Shown: piece after piece, positions 24,892-32,266 of the stretch
How positions within the stretch are numbered: position 1 is the stretch's first letter
Layout: each line of letters opens with the position of its first letter
Assembly (NCBI RefSeq): GCF_900102895.1
Contig: NZ_FNGD01000001.1
Coordinates: forward strand, 62,001 to 126,000
Source of the DNA: Arthrobacter sp. ov407
GTDB lineage: Bacteria; Actinomycetota; Actinomycetes; Actinomycetales; Micrococcaceae
Length of the DNA: 64,000 nucleotides
Direction: 5' to 3'
Program-made: the position numbers and the translations under genes
The notes under the pieces: model-generated
Database searches by the model: none
The model's input: only the letters and a program-made list of their open reading frames with translations
What the model was told of the DNA's origin: nothing

Positions 24892-26365
24892 GGGCCTTGC
24901 CGGCTTCCCATTCCTGGTAGCGGGTCCGCCATGCGGCGTTGAGCGGGTAGAGGCCGTCCACGCTGTGGCCCTGCTGCACCATTTCGGCGATGAAGGTTTC
25001 CTCGCGTTCCTGGGCGATGGAATCGTCCGCGAGCTCTTCGGCGAGGGCCGGCGGGATCACCAGGATGCCGTCGGCATCGGCCACGATGATGTCCCCGGGC
25101 TGCACGGTGGTGCCGCCGCAGGCGATGGTGATGTCCGTGTCCCACGGGATGTGCCGGCGTCCCAGGACCGCGGGGTGCGGGTTGGCGTAATAGGTGGGCA
25201 TGTCCATGGCGGCCACGGCGGAGAAGTCGCGCACGCCGCCGTCGGTGATGATGGCCGCGGCGCCGCGGACCTGGGCGCGGAGGGCCAGGATGTCGCCGAT
25301 GGTGCCGGTGCCCTTTTCGCCGCGGGCTTCCATGACGAGGATCTCGCCCTCGTTGACGGAATCGATGGCCTTCTTCTGGGCGTTGAAGCCGCCGCCGTGG
25401 GTCTTGAAGAGGTCCTCGCGGTTGGGGACGTAGCGAAGGGTCCGGGCCAGGCCCACGATCCGCTTCTCCGGCCGCGTCGAGGTCAGGCCGTCGATGCTGA
25501 CGTTGTTCAGGCCGCGCTTGCGCAGCTGGGAGGACAGGGTGGCCGTGCAGACGCTTTCCAGCTTCGCCTTCAGCTCCGGGGTCAGGATCGCCCCGACGGC
25601 CGCGAGCCCGGCCGCTTCACGGGAACCATAGGCCTCCTCCCGCTGGAGGTCATCGGTCTTGGGCCGGGCGCCAAAGTCCGCGAACGGCGTCGTGTCTTCC
25701 TCCACCCGGGTGACCAGCCGGCCGGTGGTGAGACCGGCGGGTTCGCCGGCACTGACTTCCACCTCGACGACGTCGCCCGGCTTGGCCACCGAAGCCCCGG
25801 CGGGCGTGCCGGTAAGGATGATGTCGCCCTCTTCGAGCGTGAGCAGCTGGGACAGATCGGCCAAGAGCCGGGCGAACGGAAAGAGCAGGTCGCCGGTGGT
25901 GTCGTCCTGGACCAGCTCGCCGTTGTGCCACGTGCGGATTCGCAGTTTTGCGGGGTCGACGGCGTCCGCCGCGATCAGGCCCGGCCCCACCGGCGTGAAG
26001 CCGTCGCCGCCTTTGGAGCGGAGGTTGGAGCCCTTGTCCGCGTAGCGGAGGTCGTAGACGCCGAGGTCGTTGCTCGCGGTGACCCACTCGACATGGCTCC
26101 ACGCGTCCTCGATGCCCACGCGGCGGGCGGGCTTGCCGATGATCAGGGCGATCTCGCCCTCGTAGCCGAGGAGTTCGCAGCCGGCCGGGCGCTCCACGCT
26201 TGAGGGGGCTGCTGCCGAACCGACTGCCAGGGACGACGACGGCTTCAGGAAGTAGGAAGGCTGCTCCGGTGTGCGGCCGCGCTGGGCTGCCCGGCTGGGG
26301 TAGTTGATATGCACCGCGATGACCTTGCGGGCCGCGGCCAGGATGTGGTCGGTGACCTGTTCCAA
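24884..26365 (-). CDS. Fused FAH-family hydrolase/decarboxylase and RraA-like protein (HpaG-like)
   Basis: A 493-residue fusion. Residues ~1-235 are a fumarylacetoacetate-hydrolase-fold domain: GCELLGYEGEIALIIGK (metal-binding Glu), ASNDLGVYDLR, SKGGDGFTPVGP and LTLEEGDIILTGTPAG, as in HpaG isomerase/decarboxylases. Residues ~260-485 are an RraA/4-hydroxy-4-methyl-2-oxoglutarate aldolase-like domain (ATLSSQLRKRGL, GDILALRAQVRGAAAIITDGGVRD, CGGTTVQPGDIIVADADG), whose relatives cleave or decarboxylate oxo-acids. In the hpa route the FAH part would decarboxylate and isomerise after HpaE. The role of the RraA part is open, and it could replace the missing HpaF step or recycle a 2-oxo acid. Start is TTG at 26365 with a GGAG site 6 nt upstream. 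Confidence 0.85.
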   Translation of the reverse strand: MEQVTDHILAAARKVIAVHINYPSRAAQRGRTPEQPSYFLKPSSSLAVGSAAAPSSVERPAGCELLGYEGEIALIIGKPARRVGIEDAWSHVEWVTASNDLGVYDLRYADKGSNLRSKGGDGFTPVGPGLIAADAVDPAKLRIRTWHNGELVQDDTTGDLLFPFARLLADLSQLLTLEEGDIILTGTPAGASVAKPGDVVEVEVSAGEPAGLTTGRLVTRVEEDTTPFADFGARPKTDDLQREEAYGSREAAGLAAVGAILTPELKAKLESVCTATLSSQLRKRGLNNVSIDGLTSTRPEKRIVGLARTLRYVPNREDLFKTHGGGFNAQKKAIDSVNEGEILVMEARGEKGTGTIGDILALRAQVRGAAAIITDGGVRDFSAVAAMDMPTYYANPHPAVLGRRHIPWDTDITIACGGTTVQPGDIIVADADGILVIPPALAEELADDSIAQEREETFIAEMVQQGHSVDGLYPLNAAWRTRYQEWEAGKAHD

Positions 26366-26391
26366 GAGTTACTCCTCATCGAGTACGAAAT

Positions 26392-26401
26392 CGTATACGA
26401 A
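26392..26401. promoter_or_regulatory. Candidate GntR operator
   Basis: Perfect palindrome TCGTATACGA, flanked by a further TACGA-AA-TCGTA inverted repeat (26385-26396), 27-36 bp upstream of the TTG start of the FAH-RraA gene. A GTATAC core is typical for FCD-type GntR regulators such as the one encoded in this operon. Confidence 0.55.
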
Positions 26402-26507
26402 AACTATGGTCCGGGAACCGTGGAACGTCAACCCCCTTTTCGGCAATTTCCGCAGTGCTTGTAACCCGCGTCATATCTGCCGTACAGTTTTGGATTGGGA
26501 ATCAGAA

Positions 26508-26541
26508 TTCTATTATCGAACGTCAAGTTCTAATATCGAAC
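26508..26541. promoter_or_regulatory. Two 14-bp direct repeats upstream of the monooxygenase gene (IclR-like site)
   Basis: TTCTATTATCGAAC (26508-26521) and TTCTAATATCGAAC (26528-26541) differ at one position and are spaced 20 bp, two helical turns. On the other strand they read GTTCGATAATA and GTTCGATATTA, close to the GTTCGATAAT repeats I remember for PcaU/PcaR-type IclR regulators. They overlap a possible promoter (TATTAT at 26511) and end 45 bp before the monooxygenase ATG. No IclR gene is in the window. Confidence 0.5.
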
Positions 26542-26586
26542 ACCACGACGGCGACAGGCCGCCACACAACGAAGTGAGGAAAGCCC

Positions 26587-28488
26587 GTGCATTTCCACCA
26601 CCACGGCTACGTATCCGGTGACCCGCGAGTCAAGCCGGCCGCCGGCGTCGGCGTCGACCGGCCCACGCAGCTGCCCGACGAGGTTGATGTGCTGATCGTA
26701 GGCTCCGGCCCCGCAGGCATGCTCGCCGCGGCCCAGCTGTCCCAGTTCCCGGGCGTCACCACGCGCATCGTGGAGCGCCGCCCGGGCCGGCTGGCGATCG
26801 GCCAAGCCGACGGCATCCAGGCCCGCAGCGTCGAGACCTTCCAGGCCTTCGGTTTCGCCGAACGGATCATCGCCGAGGCGTACCGCATCACCGAAATGGC
26901 CTTTTGGAAACCGGACGCCGCGGACCCGTCCCGCATCGTCCGCACTGCCCGCACCCTGGACGACCCGGGCGGGATCAGCGAATTCCCGCACCTCATCGTC
27001 AACCAGGCCCGCGTGCTCGATTACTTCTCCGAGTTCATGGCCATGTCTCCCACCCGCATGACCCCGGATTATGGGCTGGAGTTCCGCGGCCTGGAGGTCA
27101 CCGGCGAGGGGGAATACCCGGTCACCGTGACGATGGCCCACACCGCCGGTCCCGACGAGGGCCGGGAGCGCATTGTCCGGGCCAAGTACGTGGTCGGCGC
27201 GGACGGTGCGCGCAGCAAGGTGCGCGAGTCGATCGGCTGCACGATGGAAGGCGACCAGGCCAACCACGCCTGGGGCGTCATGGACGTGCTCGCCTCCACG
27301 GACTTCCCCGACATCCGCCTCAAATGTGCCATCCAGTCCCATGACGGCGGCAGCATCCTGCTGATCCCGCGCGAAGGCGGACACCTGTTCCGCATGTATG
27401 TCGACCTCGGCGAGGTCCCCGCGGACGACCGCGGTGCCGTCCGCAAGACCACCATCGAGCAGATCATCGCCAAGGCCAACGCGATCCTCCACCCCTACAC
27501 GCTCGACGTGCGCAACGTGGCCTGGCACAGCGTGTACGAGGTGGGCCACCGCCTCACCGACCGGTTCGACGACGTCCTCCCGGAGGAGCTCGGCACCCGC
27601 ACGCCGCGCGTGTTCATCACCGGCGACGCCTGCCATACGCACAGCGCCAAGGCCGGCCAGGGCATGAACGTCTCCATGCAGGACGGCTTCAACATCGGCT
27701 GGAAGCTCGGCCACGTGCTTGAGGGCCGCAGCCCGGACAGCCTGCTCTCCACCTACTCGGCCGAGCGGCAGGTCGTGGCGAAGAACCTCATCGACTTCGA
27801 CAAGGTCTGGTCGACGCTCATGGCAAAGAAGCCCGAGGAGTTCGAGAACCCGTCCGAGCTCGAGGACTTCTACGTCCGCACCGCCGAGTTCCCCGCGGGC
27901 TTCATGACCGAGTACTCGCCGTCGCTGATCGTCGCCGAGGCGGCGCATCAGGAGCTGGCTACCGGCTTCCCCGTCGGCAAACGCTTCAAGTCCGCGCCGG
28001 TACAGCGCGTGTGCGACACCAATCCGGTCCAGCTCGGCCACCAGGCCATGGCGGACGGCCGCTGGCGCATCTACGTCTTCGCGGATCCGGCCGTGGCCGG
28101 AGCACCGTCGCCGACCACGGATCTCGCCGCGTGGCTGGCCAACGCACCGGACTCGCCGCTCGCAGCCACACCGAAGGGCGCCGACGCCGACGCCTGGTTC
28201 GACGTCAAGGTCATCTACCAGCAGGACCACACGGGCATCGACATCGGCACCGTCCCGGCGGTGTTCAAGCCGGAGGTCGGCCCGTTCAAGCTCACCTATC
28301 TTGAAAAGGTCTACGGCACCGATCCGGCGGCGGACATCTTCGAGCTGCGCGGCCTCGACCGCGGCGGCGTCGTCGTGGTGGTGCGCCCGGACCAGTACGT
28401 GGCCAACGTCCTGCCGCTGACGGCGACGGCGGAGCTCGCAGCGTTCTTCGCGCCCCTCCTGCGGACAGGGCGCCCCGCGGAGGTGTGA
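26587..28488 (+). CDS. FAD-dependent aromatic monooxygenase (3-hydroxybenzoate/phenol hydroxylase type)
   Basis: A 633-residue one-component flavoprotein hydroxylase. The N-terminal Rossmann motif DVLIVGSGPAGMLAAAQL is at ~34-51, the DG motif YVVGADGARSKVRESIG at ~202-218, and the second FAD motif FITGDACHTHSAKAGQGMN at ~341-359. A C-terminal thioredoxin-like domain (~450-633) is characteristic of the phenol 2-monooxygenase/MobA group. Divergent to the homoprotocatechuate cluster, it may hydroxylate 3- or 4-hydroxyphenylacetate to homoprotocatechuate, replacing the two-component HpaBC, which is not seen here. Substrate is inferred from context; 3-hydroxybenzoate is the alternative. Confidence 0.85.
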   Translation: MHFHHHGYVSGDPRVKPAAGVGVDRPTQLPDEVDVLIVGSGPAGMLAAAQLSQFPGVTTRIVERRPGRLAIGQADGIQARSVETFQAFGFAERIIAEAYRITEMAFWKPDAADPSRIVRTARTLDDPGGISEFPHLIVNQARVLDYFSEFMAMSPTRMTPDYGLEFRGLEVTGEGEYPVTVTMAHTAGPDEGRERIVRAKYVVGADGARSKVRESIGCTMEGDQANHAWGVMDVLASTDFPDIRLKCAIQSHDGGSILLIPREGGHLFRMYVDLGEVPADDRGAVRKTTIEQIIAKANAILHPYTLDVRNVAWHSVYEVGHRLTDRFDDVLPEELGTRTPRVFITGDACHTHSAKAGQGMNVSMQDGFNIGWKLGHVLEGRSPDSLLSTYSAERQVVAKNLIDFDKVWSTLMAKKPEEFENPSELEDFYVRTAEFPAGFMTEYSPSLIVAEAAHQELATGFPVGKRFKSAPVQRVCDTNPVQLGHQAMADGRWRIYVFADPAVAGAPSPTTDLAAWLANAPDSPLAATPKGADADAWFDVKVIYQQDHTGIDIGTVPAVFKPEVGPFKLTYLEKVYGTDPAADIFELRGLDRGGVVVVVRPDQYVANVLPLTATAELAAFFAPLLRTGRPAEV

Positions 28489-28540
28489 CCGCGTAGTCAC
28501 GGTCTCAGCGCCGGCACACGGGCACCCTTCCGATGGCGCA

Positions 28541-28655
28541 GTGACGCTCCCGCCCAGTTGCTGCTGACCGCACCTCTACGTACCCGCGAATTTCCGGCGG
28601 TGCGTAGAGGTGAAGCGGGGTCCGGCACCGAGTAACTGGGGTGGAGCGTCGTCAC
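28541..28655. repeat. Family B long inverted repeat, copy 1
   Basis: Outer arms GTGACGCTCC-CG-CCCAGTTGCT (28541-28562) and AGTAACTGGG-GT-GGAGCGTCGTCAC (28631-28655), with an inner perfect 10-bp inverted repeat CACCTCTACG (28571-28580) / CGTAGAGGTG (28603-28612). It sits in the 330-bp gap between the convergent monooxygenase and pheA genes, where no gene is seen. The same outer arms recur at 52809-52919. It may act as a bidirectional terminator. Confidence 0.7.
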
Positions 28656-28818
28656 GCGGGAGCAGGGACGAACGCGGACATCCCGCCCACACCCCGGCCC
28701 AGTTCCGCTACGGAAAACGTCCCGTGACACGGCAATCGCCCGGCGCTACGGGTATACCAGCAGCGCCGGGCTTTCTGCGCGTCGCCGGCCCGGATCCGTA
28801 GCGAATTGCTGCGGGCGC

Positions 28819-29676
28819 TCAGCCGGGGACTGTTTGCCCGGTCCGGTATTCGGCGGCGGCATAGACGCCCAAGATGCGCACTTCGGTGGTGAAGAAGTCC
28901 AGCTCCTCAAGGGCCAGGCCGACAGGCAGGTCCTCGGGGTGTCCTTCGACGTCGGCCATGAACATGGTTGCAGCAAACTCGTCGCCCACCATGTAGCTCT
29001 CCAGCCTTGTCATGTTCACGCCATTCGTGGCAAACCCGCCCAGTGCCTTGAAGAGTGCGGAGGGGACGTTCCGGACGCGGAACAGGAAGCTGGTCACAAC
29101 CGCTCCCGGCAACGACTCCCGGGACGGCAGGTCCTTTTCCGGCGCCAGGACCACGAACCGGGTGGTGTTGGACGGGTCATCCTCCACCCGCGAAGCCAGC
29201 ACCTCCAAGCCGTAGATCCGGGCCGCGAGCGGGGGAGCGAGGGACAGCTTGGCTGGATCGTTCCACTCCCGCACTTCACGGGCGGAACCCGCGGTATCCC
29301 CGGCAATAACAGGCTTCAGGCCGGCACTGCGGATCAACTTGCGGCACTGACCCAGGGCGTGGATGTGGCTGTGGACCTCGGTGGCCCCCTCGATGGTGCT
29401 GCCGGGGATGCCCATCAGGTCGAAATGGATCGGAAGGAAGTACTCGCCCACTATCTGCAGACGGGATTGGGGCAGCAGTATGTGGATGTCAGCCACCCGG
29501 CCGGCGATCGAGTTCTCAATAGGAATCATGGCCAGGGCGGCCTCGCCGCTGGATACCAGCTCTAAAGCGTCCTCGAAGCTGGCGCAGGGGACGCTTTCCA
29601 GCTCGGGAAACATCTGCGAGCAGGCAATATTGGAATTGGCGCCGGGCTCACCCTGGTACGCAATTTTCTGGACCAT
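28819..29676 (-). CDS. pheA: Prephenate dehydratase
   Basis: A 285-residue enzyme that decarboxylates and dehydrates prephenate to phenylpyruvate in phenylalanine synthesis. The catalytic domain (~1-180) starts KIAYQGEPGANS and carries the NTTRFVVL motif (~170-177) with the essential Thr-Arg-Phe. The C-terminal ACT domain (~195-275) carries LFKALGGFATNGVNMTRLES, the phenylalanine-binding site, although the usual ESRP reads ESYM here, so feedback inhibition may be altered. The ATG at 29676 begins the conserved domain; an upstream ATG (29706) adds ten unconserved residues. Confidence 0.93.
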   Translation of the reverse strand: MVQKIAYQGEPGANSNIACSQMFPELESVPCASFEDALELVSSGEAALAMIPIENSIAGRVADIHILLPQSRLQIVGEYFLPIHFDLMGIPGSTIEGATEVHSHIHALGQCRKLIRSAGLKPVIAGDTAGSAREVREWNDPAKLSLAPPLAARIYGLEVLASRVEDDPSNTTRFVVLAPEKDLPSRESLPGAVVTSFLFRVRNVPSALFKALGGFATNGVNMTRLESYMVGDEFAATMFMADVEGHPEDLPVGLALEELDFFTTEVRILGVYAAAEYRTGQTVPG

Positions 29677-29776
29677 GGTCGGTATGGTGTCATGCCGGGA
29701 GCCCACGTACCCAACCGTGACGCGGCGGCAATCATGCGGCTCAAATATCCCTGAGCCGGCGGCCGCACCCGGGCGC

Positions 29777-30547
29777 TCAGCCCTTCAGATGCTTGGCGAA
29801 GTGGTCCTCGATCCGCTGCCAGGCTTCCGGGGCCGATTCCGGATCCGGGCCGACGCCCATGACCCGGAAGAGCGGTCGCAGCGCCCTCGGTCCGGTCTCC
29901 ACGTCGTTGAGGAAGGCGTGCCCGGCGTGCGGGAATTCCTTGATGTCGTGGGCCACGCCCACGCGGTCGAGAACGGACTCGAGTTTCGCGGCCCCATCAC
30001 GCAGGGTGCGGTCCTTGCCACCGAAGTTGGCCACGATCGGGCAGGCGCCGGCGAGGGACTCCTCGGGGTTTTTGGGGAGCCTGCCGTAGTTGACGGCGGC
30101 GGCGTCGAAGCCGTCATTGGCCAGGAGCAGGGCGAAGCCGCCGCCCATGCAGAAACCGATCACGCCGATCTTGCCCGTGGTTCGGCCAGATTCCAGCAGC
30201 CAGTCCCGGGCGGTGGCCAGATCGGTGAAGGCCCGCCCCTCGCCCGCAGCCAGCGCACGCATCGTGGCGACGAGGCAGCGGCGGGCGCCCCCGTCGCTGT
30301 ACAGATCAACGGCCAGCGTCAGGTAACCGGCCGCCGCCATGCGGTTGGCGTGGCGGATGGTGATGTCGTCCAGGCCGAAGGCCTCGTGGACCATCAGGAC
30401 CGCAGGAAAAGGCCCTTCGCCCTCCGGCGACGCCAGATAGCCGCGCAGCACCGGCGAACCGCCGGCGGCAGCCCTGGCCCGGCTCAGGTCGACGTTGCTG
30501 AGATCCCGGCTGACGGGCTGGCCGTGCTCTGCTTCGGTCCGTGCCAT
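29777..30547 (-). CDS. Dienelactone hydrolase family protein
   Basis: A 256-residue alpha/beta hydrolase of the dienelactone hydrolase family. FPAVLMVHEAFGLDDITIRHANRMAAAGYL is the signature opening. The nucleophile elbow GFCMGGG (~130-136) has Cys rather than Ser, which is normal for true dienelactone hydrolases. The acid lies in FGGKDRTL (~178-185) and the histidine in HAGHAFLND (~207-215). Members open lactone rings of chlorocatechol pathways, but many have other ester or thioester substrates. The ATG at 30547 has GGGG 6 nt upstream. It stands alone between pheA and csbD. Confidence 0.88.
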   Translation of the reverse strand: MARTEAEHGQPVSRDLSNVDLSRARAAAGGSPVLRGYLASPEGEGPFPAVLMVHEAFGLDDITIRHANRMAAAGYLTLAVDLYSDGGARRCLVATMRALAAGEGRAFTDLATARDWLLESGRTTGKIGVIGFCMGGGFALLLANDGFDAAAVNYGRLPKNPEESLAGACPIVANFGGKDRTLRDGAAKLESVLDRVGVAHDIKEFPHAGHAFLNDVETGPRALRPLFRVMGVGPDPESAPEAWQRIEDHFAKHLKG

Positions 30548-30594
30548 GGTGTCCCCTTTATCGGCTGTGTGGGGCCATTCTCGCAAAAGGGCAC

Positions 30595-30639
30595 AAAAAA
30601 GCGACGCCGGACGTCCCCCAAAGGAAAATCCGGCGCCGC
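30595..30639 (-). terminator. Intrinsic terminator of csbD
   Basis: On the minus strand the stem GCGGCGCCGGA/TCCGGCGTCGC (30639-30629 and 30611-30601) is followed by six T residues (30600-30595). It lies 16 nt after the csbD stop and is one of the few classic T-run terminators in the window. Confidence 0.85.
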
Positions 30640-30654
30640 AAAACTTTGTAGGGA

Positions 30655-30831
30655 CTAGTCCTTCTTGAAGGCGTCCTTGGCGTTTTCGCCGACCTTCTTC
30701 GCGTCGGCTACAACCTGATCCTTCTGGCCTTCGGCGCGAAGCTGGTCATTGCCAGTGGCATTGCCAGCAGTTTCCTTGGCCTTGCCGCCCAGGTGCTCTG
30801 CTTCGTTCTGAATCTTGTCTCCGACACCCAT
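30655..30831 (-). CDS. CsbD family general stress protein
   Basis: A 58-residue, highly charged protein (MGVGDKIQNEAEHLGGKAKE, then TGNDQLRAEGQ), the standard CsbD pattern: a small helical, hydrophilic protein induced by general stress. Function in the cell is unknown, though many are sigma-factor B-type regulon members. The start ATG at 30831 has AAAGGTGG upstream. A longer reading begins at 30888 but its first 19 residues are unconserved. It ends at a strong terminator. Confidence 0.92.
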   Translation of the reverse strand: MGVGDKIQNEAEHLGGKAKETAGNATGNDQLRAEGQKDQVVADAKKVGENAKDAFKKD

Positions 30832-30970
30832 GGTGTTGGCCACCTTTCGTTTCCGGTTGAAATTCACTGCCGAATCACCATAACACAAAGCATGCTTACT
30901 AAATCAAGGGGTGTCGCGGATGATTCTGCAGACCGGTGACGCCGGCAGTGGCGGGGCGGTTCGCGAAGGG

Positions 30971-31000
30971 ATGACCATTTCCCGGACCGCGGGCTAGGCT
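30971..31000 (+). promoter_or_regulatory. Promoter of the SRPBCC gene (leaderless)
   Basis: ATGACC (30971-30976) as a -35-like box, 18 bp, then TAGGCT (30995-31000) as a TANNNT -10 box that ends 7 nt before the ATG at 31008. Confidence 0.5.
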
Positions 31001-31007
31001 CGAGGTC

Positions 31008-31481
31008 ATGGACCACAAGACCACGCTCACGCAGCACATCAATGCTCCGGCGGACTCGGTCTGGGCGGTGGTGTCGGACATTCCCGGATCTGCCGCGACC
31101 CTGTCCGGCGTCGATTCGATCCAGATGCTCACCGACGGACCCTATGCCGTGGGCACCCGCTGGAAGGAAACCCGCACCATGATGGGGCGCTCGGAAACGG
31201 TGGAGATGTGGGTTTCCCAGTCCGAGGCGCCGTCGAACGGCCGCGGCGGCAGCACCACGGTGAAAGCCCTCCAGGGCGGGGCCGACTACACCTCCAGGTT
31301 CACACTGGCGGATCGCGACCGCGGAACGGACCTCACGCTGACCTTCGGCGCCGAAGTCATCAAACCGACTCGGTTCAGCAAGATCATGCTCACCGTGTTC
31401 GGTCCGCTGGGGATGCGCATCACGCGCAGGGCGCTTGCCAAAGACCTGGCGGACATCGCCGCCAAGGCAGAATCCCTGTGA
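31008..31481 (+). CDS. SRPBCC (START/polyketide cyclase-like) family protein
   Basis: A 157-residue protein with the helix-grip fold typical of SRPBCC proteins. HINAPADSVWAVVSDI (~9-24) is the usual opening, FTLADRDRGTDLTLTFGAE (~96-114) gives the central strands, and a long C-terminal helix ends it (RITRRALAKDLADIAAKAES). Such proteins bind small hydrophobic ligands. There is no ribosome site; a -10 box 7 nt upstream suggests a leaderless mRNA. Its stop overlaps the pentapeptide-repeat gene start (TGATG), so the two are coupled. Ligand unknown. Confidence 0.85.
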   Translation: MDHKTTLTQHINAPADSVWAVVSDIPGSAATLSGVDSIQMLTDGPYAVGTRWKETRTMMGRSETVEMWVSQSEAPSNGRGGSTTVKALQGGADYTSRFTLADRDRGTDLTLTFGAEVIKPTRFSKIMLTVFGPLGMRITRRALAKDLADIAAKAESL

Positions 31482-32158
31482 TGGTGCGGCGCGCCGCGGC
31501 GGACAAAGCTCCCAAGGTCACAGCCCCCCGCCTCGCGCCGGTCCGGCCGGGGGAACTGCAGGACGATCCTGCCCCGGAGTTCCGCCGCGGGGAACGGTAC
31601 GACGGCGTCCGGTTCAGCCGCGCGTCGGCAGACGGCCTGGACCTTGGCGGTACGGACTTTGCCGAATGCGAATTCACCGGGGTCTCCTTCAACGAGACGC
31701 AGCTGCGTGGCGCCACTTTCCGTGACTGCATCCTGACCGAGGTCTACGCCCCGGTGCTGGCGGCGGCCCGGGCCAGCCTGCGGGACGTGGAGATCGGCAA
31801 CCCCCGCTGGGGATCGGCAGAGCTCTATGAGTGCGGCTGGCAGTCGGTGCGGATCGACGGCGGCAAGCTCGACTATGTGAACCTGCGCGGGTCCAAGCTC
31901 ACGGACGTTCAGATCAGCGACTGCATCATCAACGAGCTGGATCTGGGCTCCTGCACCGCCACACGGGTCGCCTTGAAGAACTGCACGATCGGCACCCTTG
32001 ATTTCACCGGAGCCCGGCTCAAGGACTTCGACCTCCGGGGCACCGACTTCCGCACGATCAGCGGCCTGGGCAGCTTGGCCGGCCTCGTGGTCGATGACTA
32101 CCAGCTCACCCTGCTCGCCCCATTGCTCGCTGCCCATCTGGGCGTCGTCGTCGCGTAA
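31481..32158 (+). CDS. Pentapeptide repeat protein
   Basis: A 225-residue protein. After a ~35-residue basic N-terminus it consists of A(D/N)LXX-type pentapeptide repeats, for example GLDLGGTDFAECEFTGVSF (~49-67), KLDYVNLRGSKLTDVQI (~129-145), and TLDFTGARLKDFDLRGTDF (~173-191). These form a right-handed quadrilateral beta-helix. Some members mimic DNA and protect gyrase (Qnr/MfpA type), but this one lacks the diagnostic dimer region and most members are uncharacterised. The start overlaps the stop of the SRPBCC gene. Confidence 0.86.
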   Translation: MVRRAAADKAPKVTAPRLAPVRPGELQDDPAPEFRRGERYDGVRFSRASADGLDLGGTDFAECEFTGVSFNETQLRGATFRDCILTEVYAPVLAAARASLRDVEIGNPRWGSAELYECGWQSVRIDGGKLDYVNLRGSKLTDVQISDCIINELDLGSCTATRVALKNCTIGTLDFTGARLKDFDLRGTDFRTISGLGSLAGLVVDDYQLTLLAPLLAAHLGVVVA

Positions 32159-32172
32159 TCCGGGGCATCCGG

Positions 32173-32222
32173 TTGACCCCCTTGCCCCGCCGTGTAATCT
32201 TTATAGAACGAACGGTCGGTAA
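32173..32222 (+). promoter_or_regulatory. Promoter and PaaR-type operator of the paa beta-oxidation genes
   Basis: TTGACC (32173-32178), 16 bp, TAATCT (32195-32200) form a promoter. A 22-bp operator, TTATAGAACG (32201-32210) plus AACGGTCGGTAA (32211-32222), overlaps the expected start of transcription. The operator matches two others at 41847-41868 and 48311-48332, both next to paa genes. Confidence 0.7.
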
Positions 32223-32266
32223 ATTGCTCTGCTGCCGGCCCCGCTTTCTTGGTGAAGGATGTTCTC

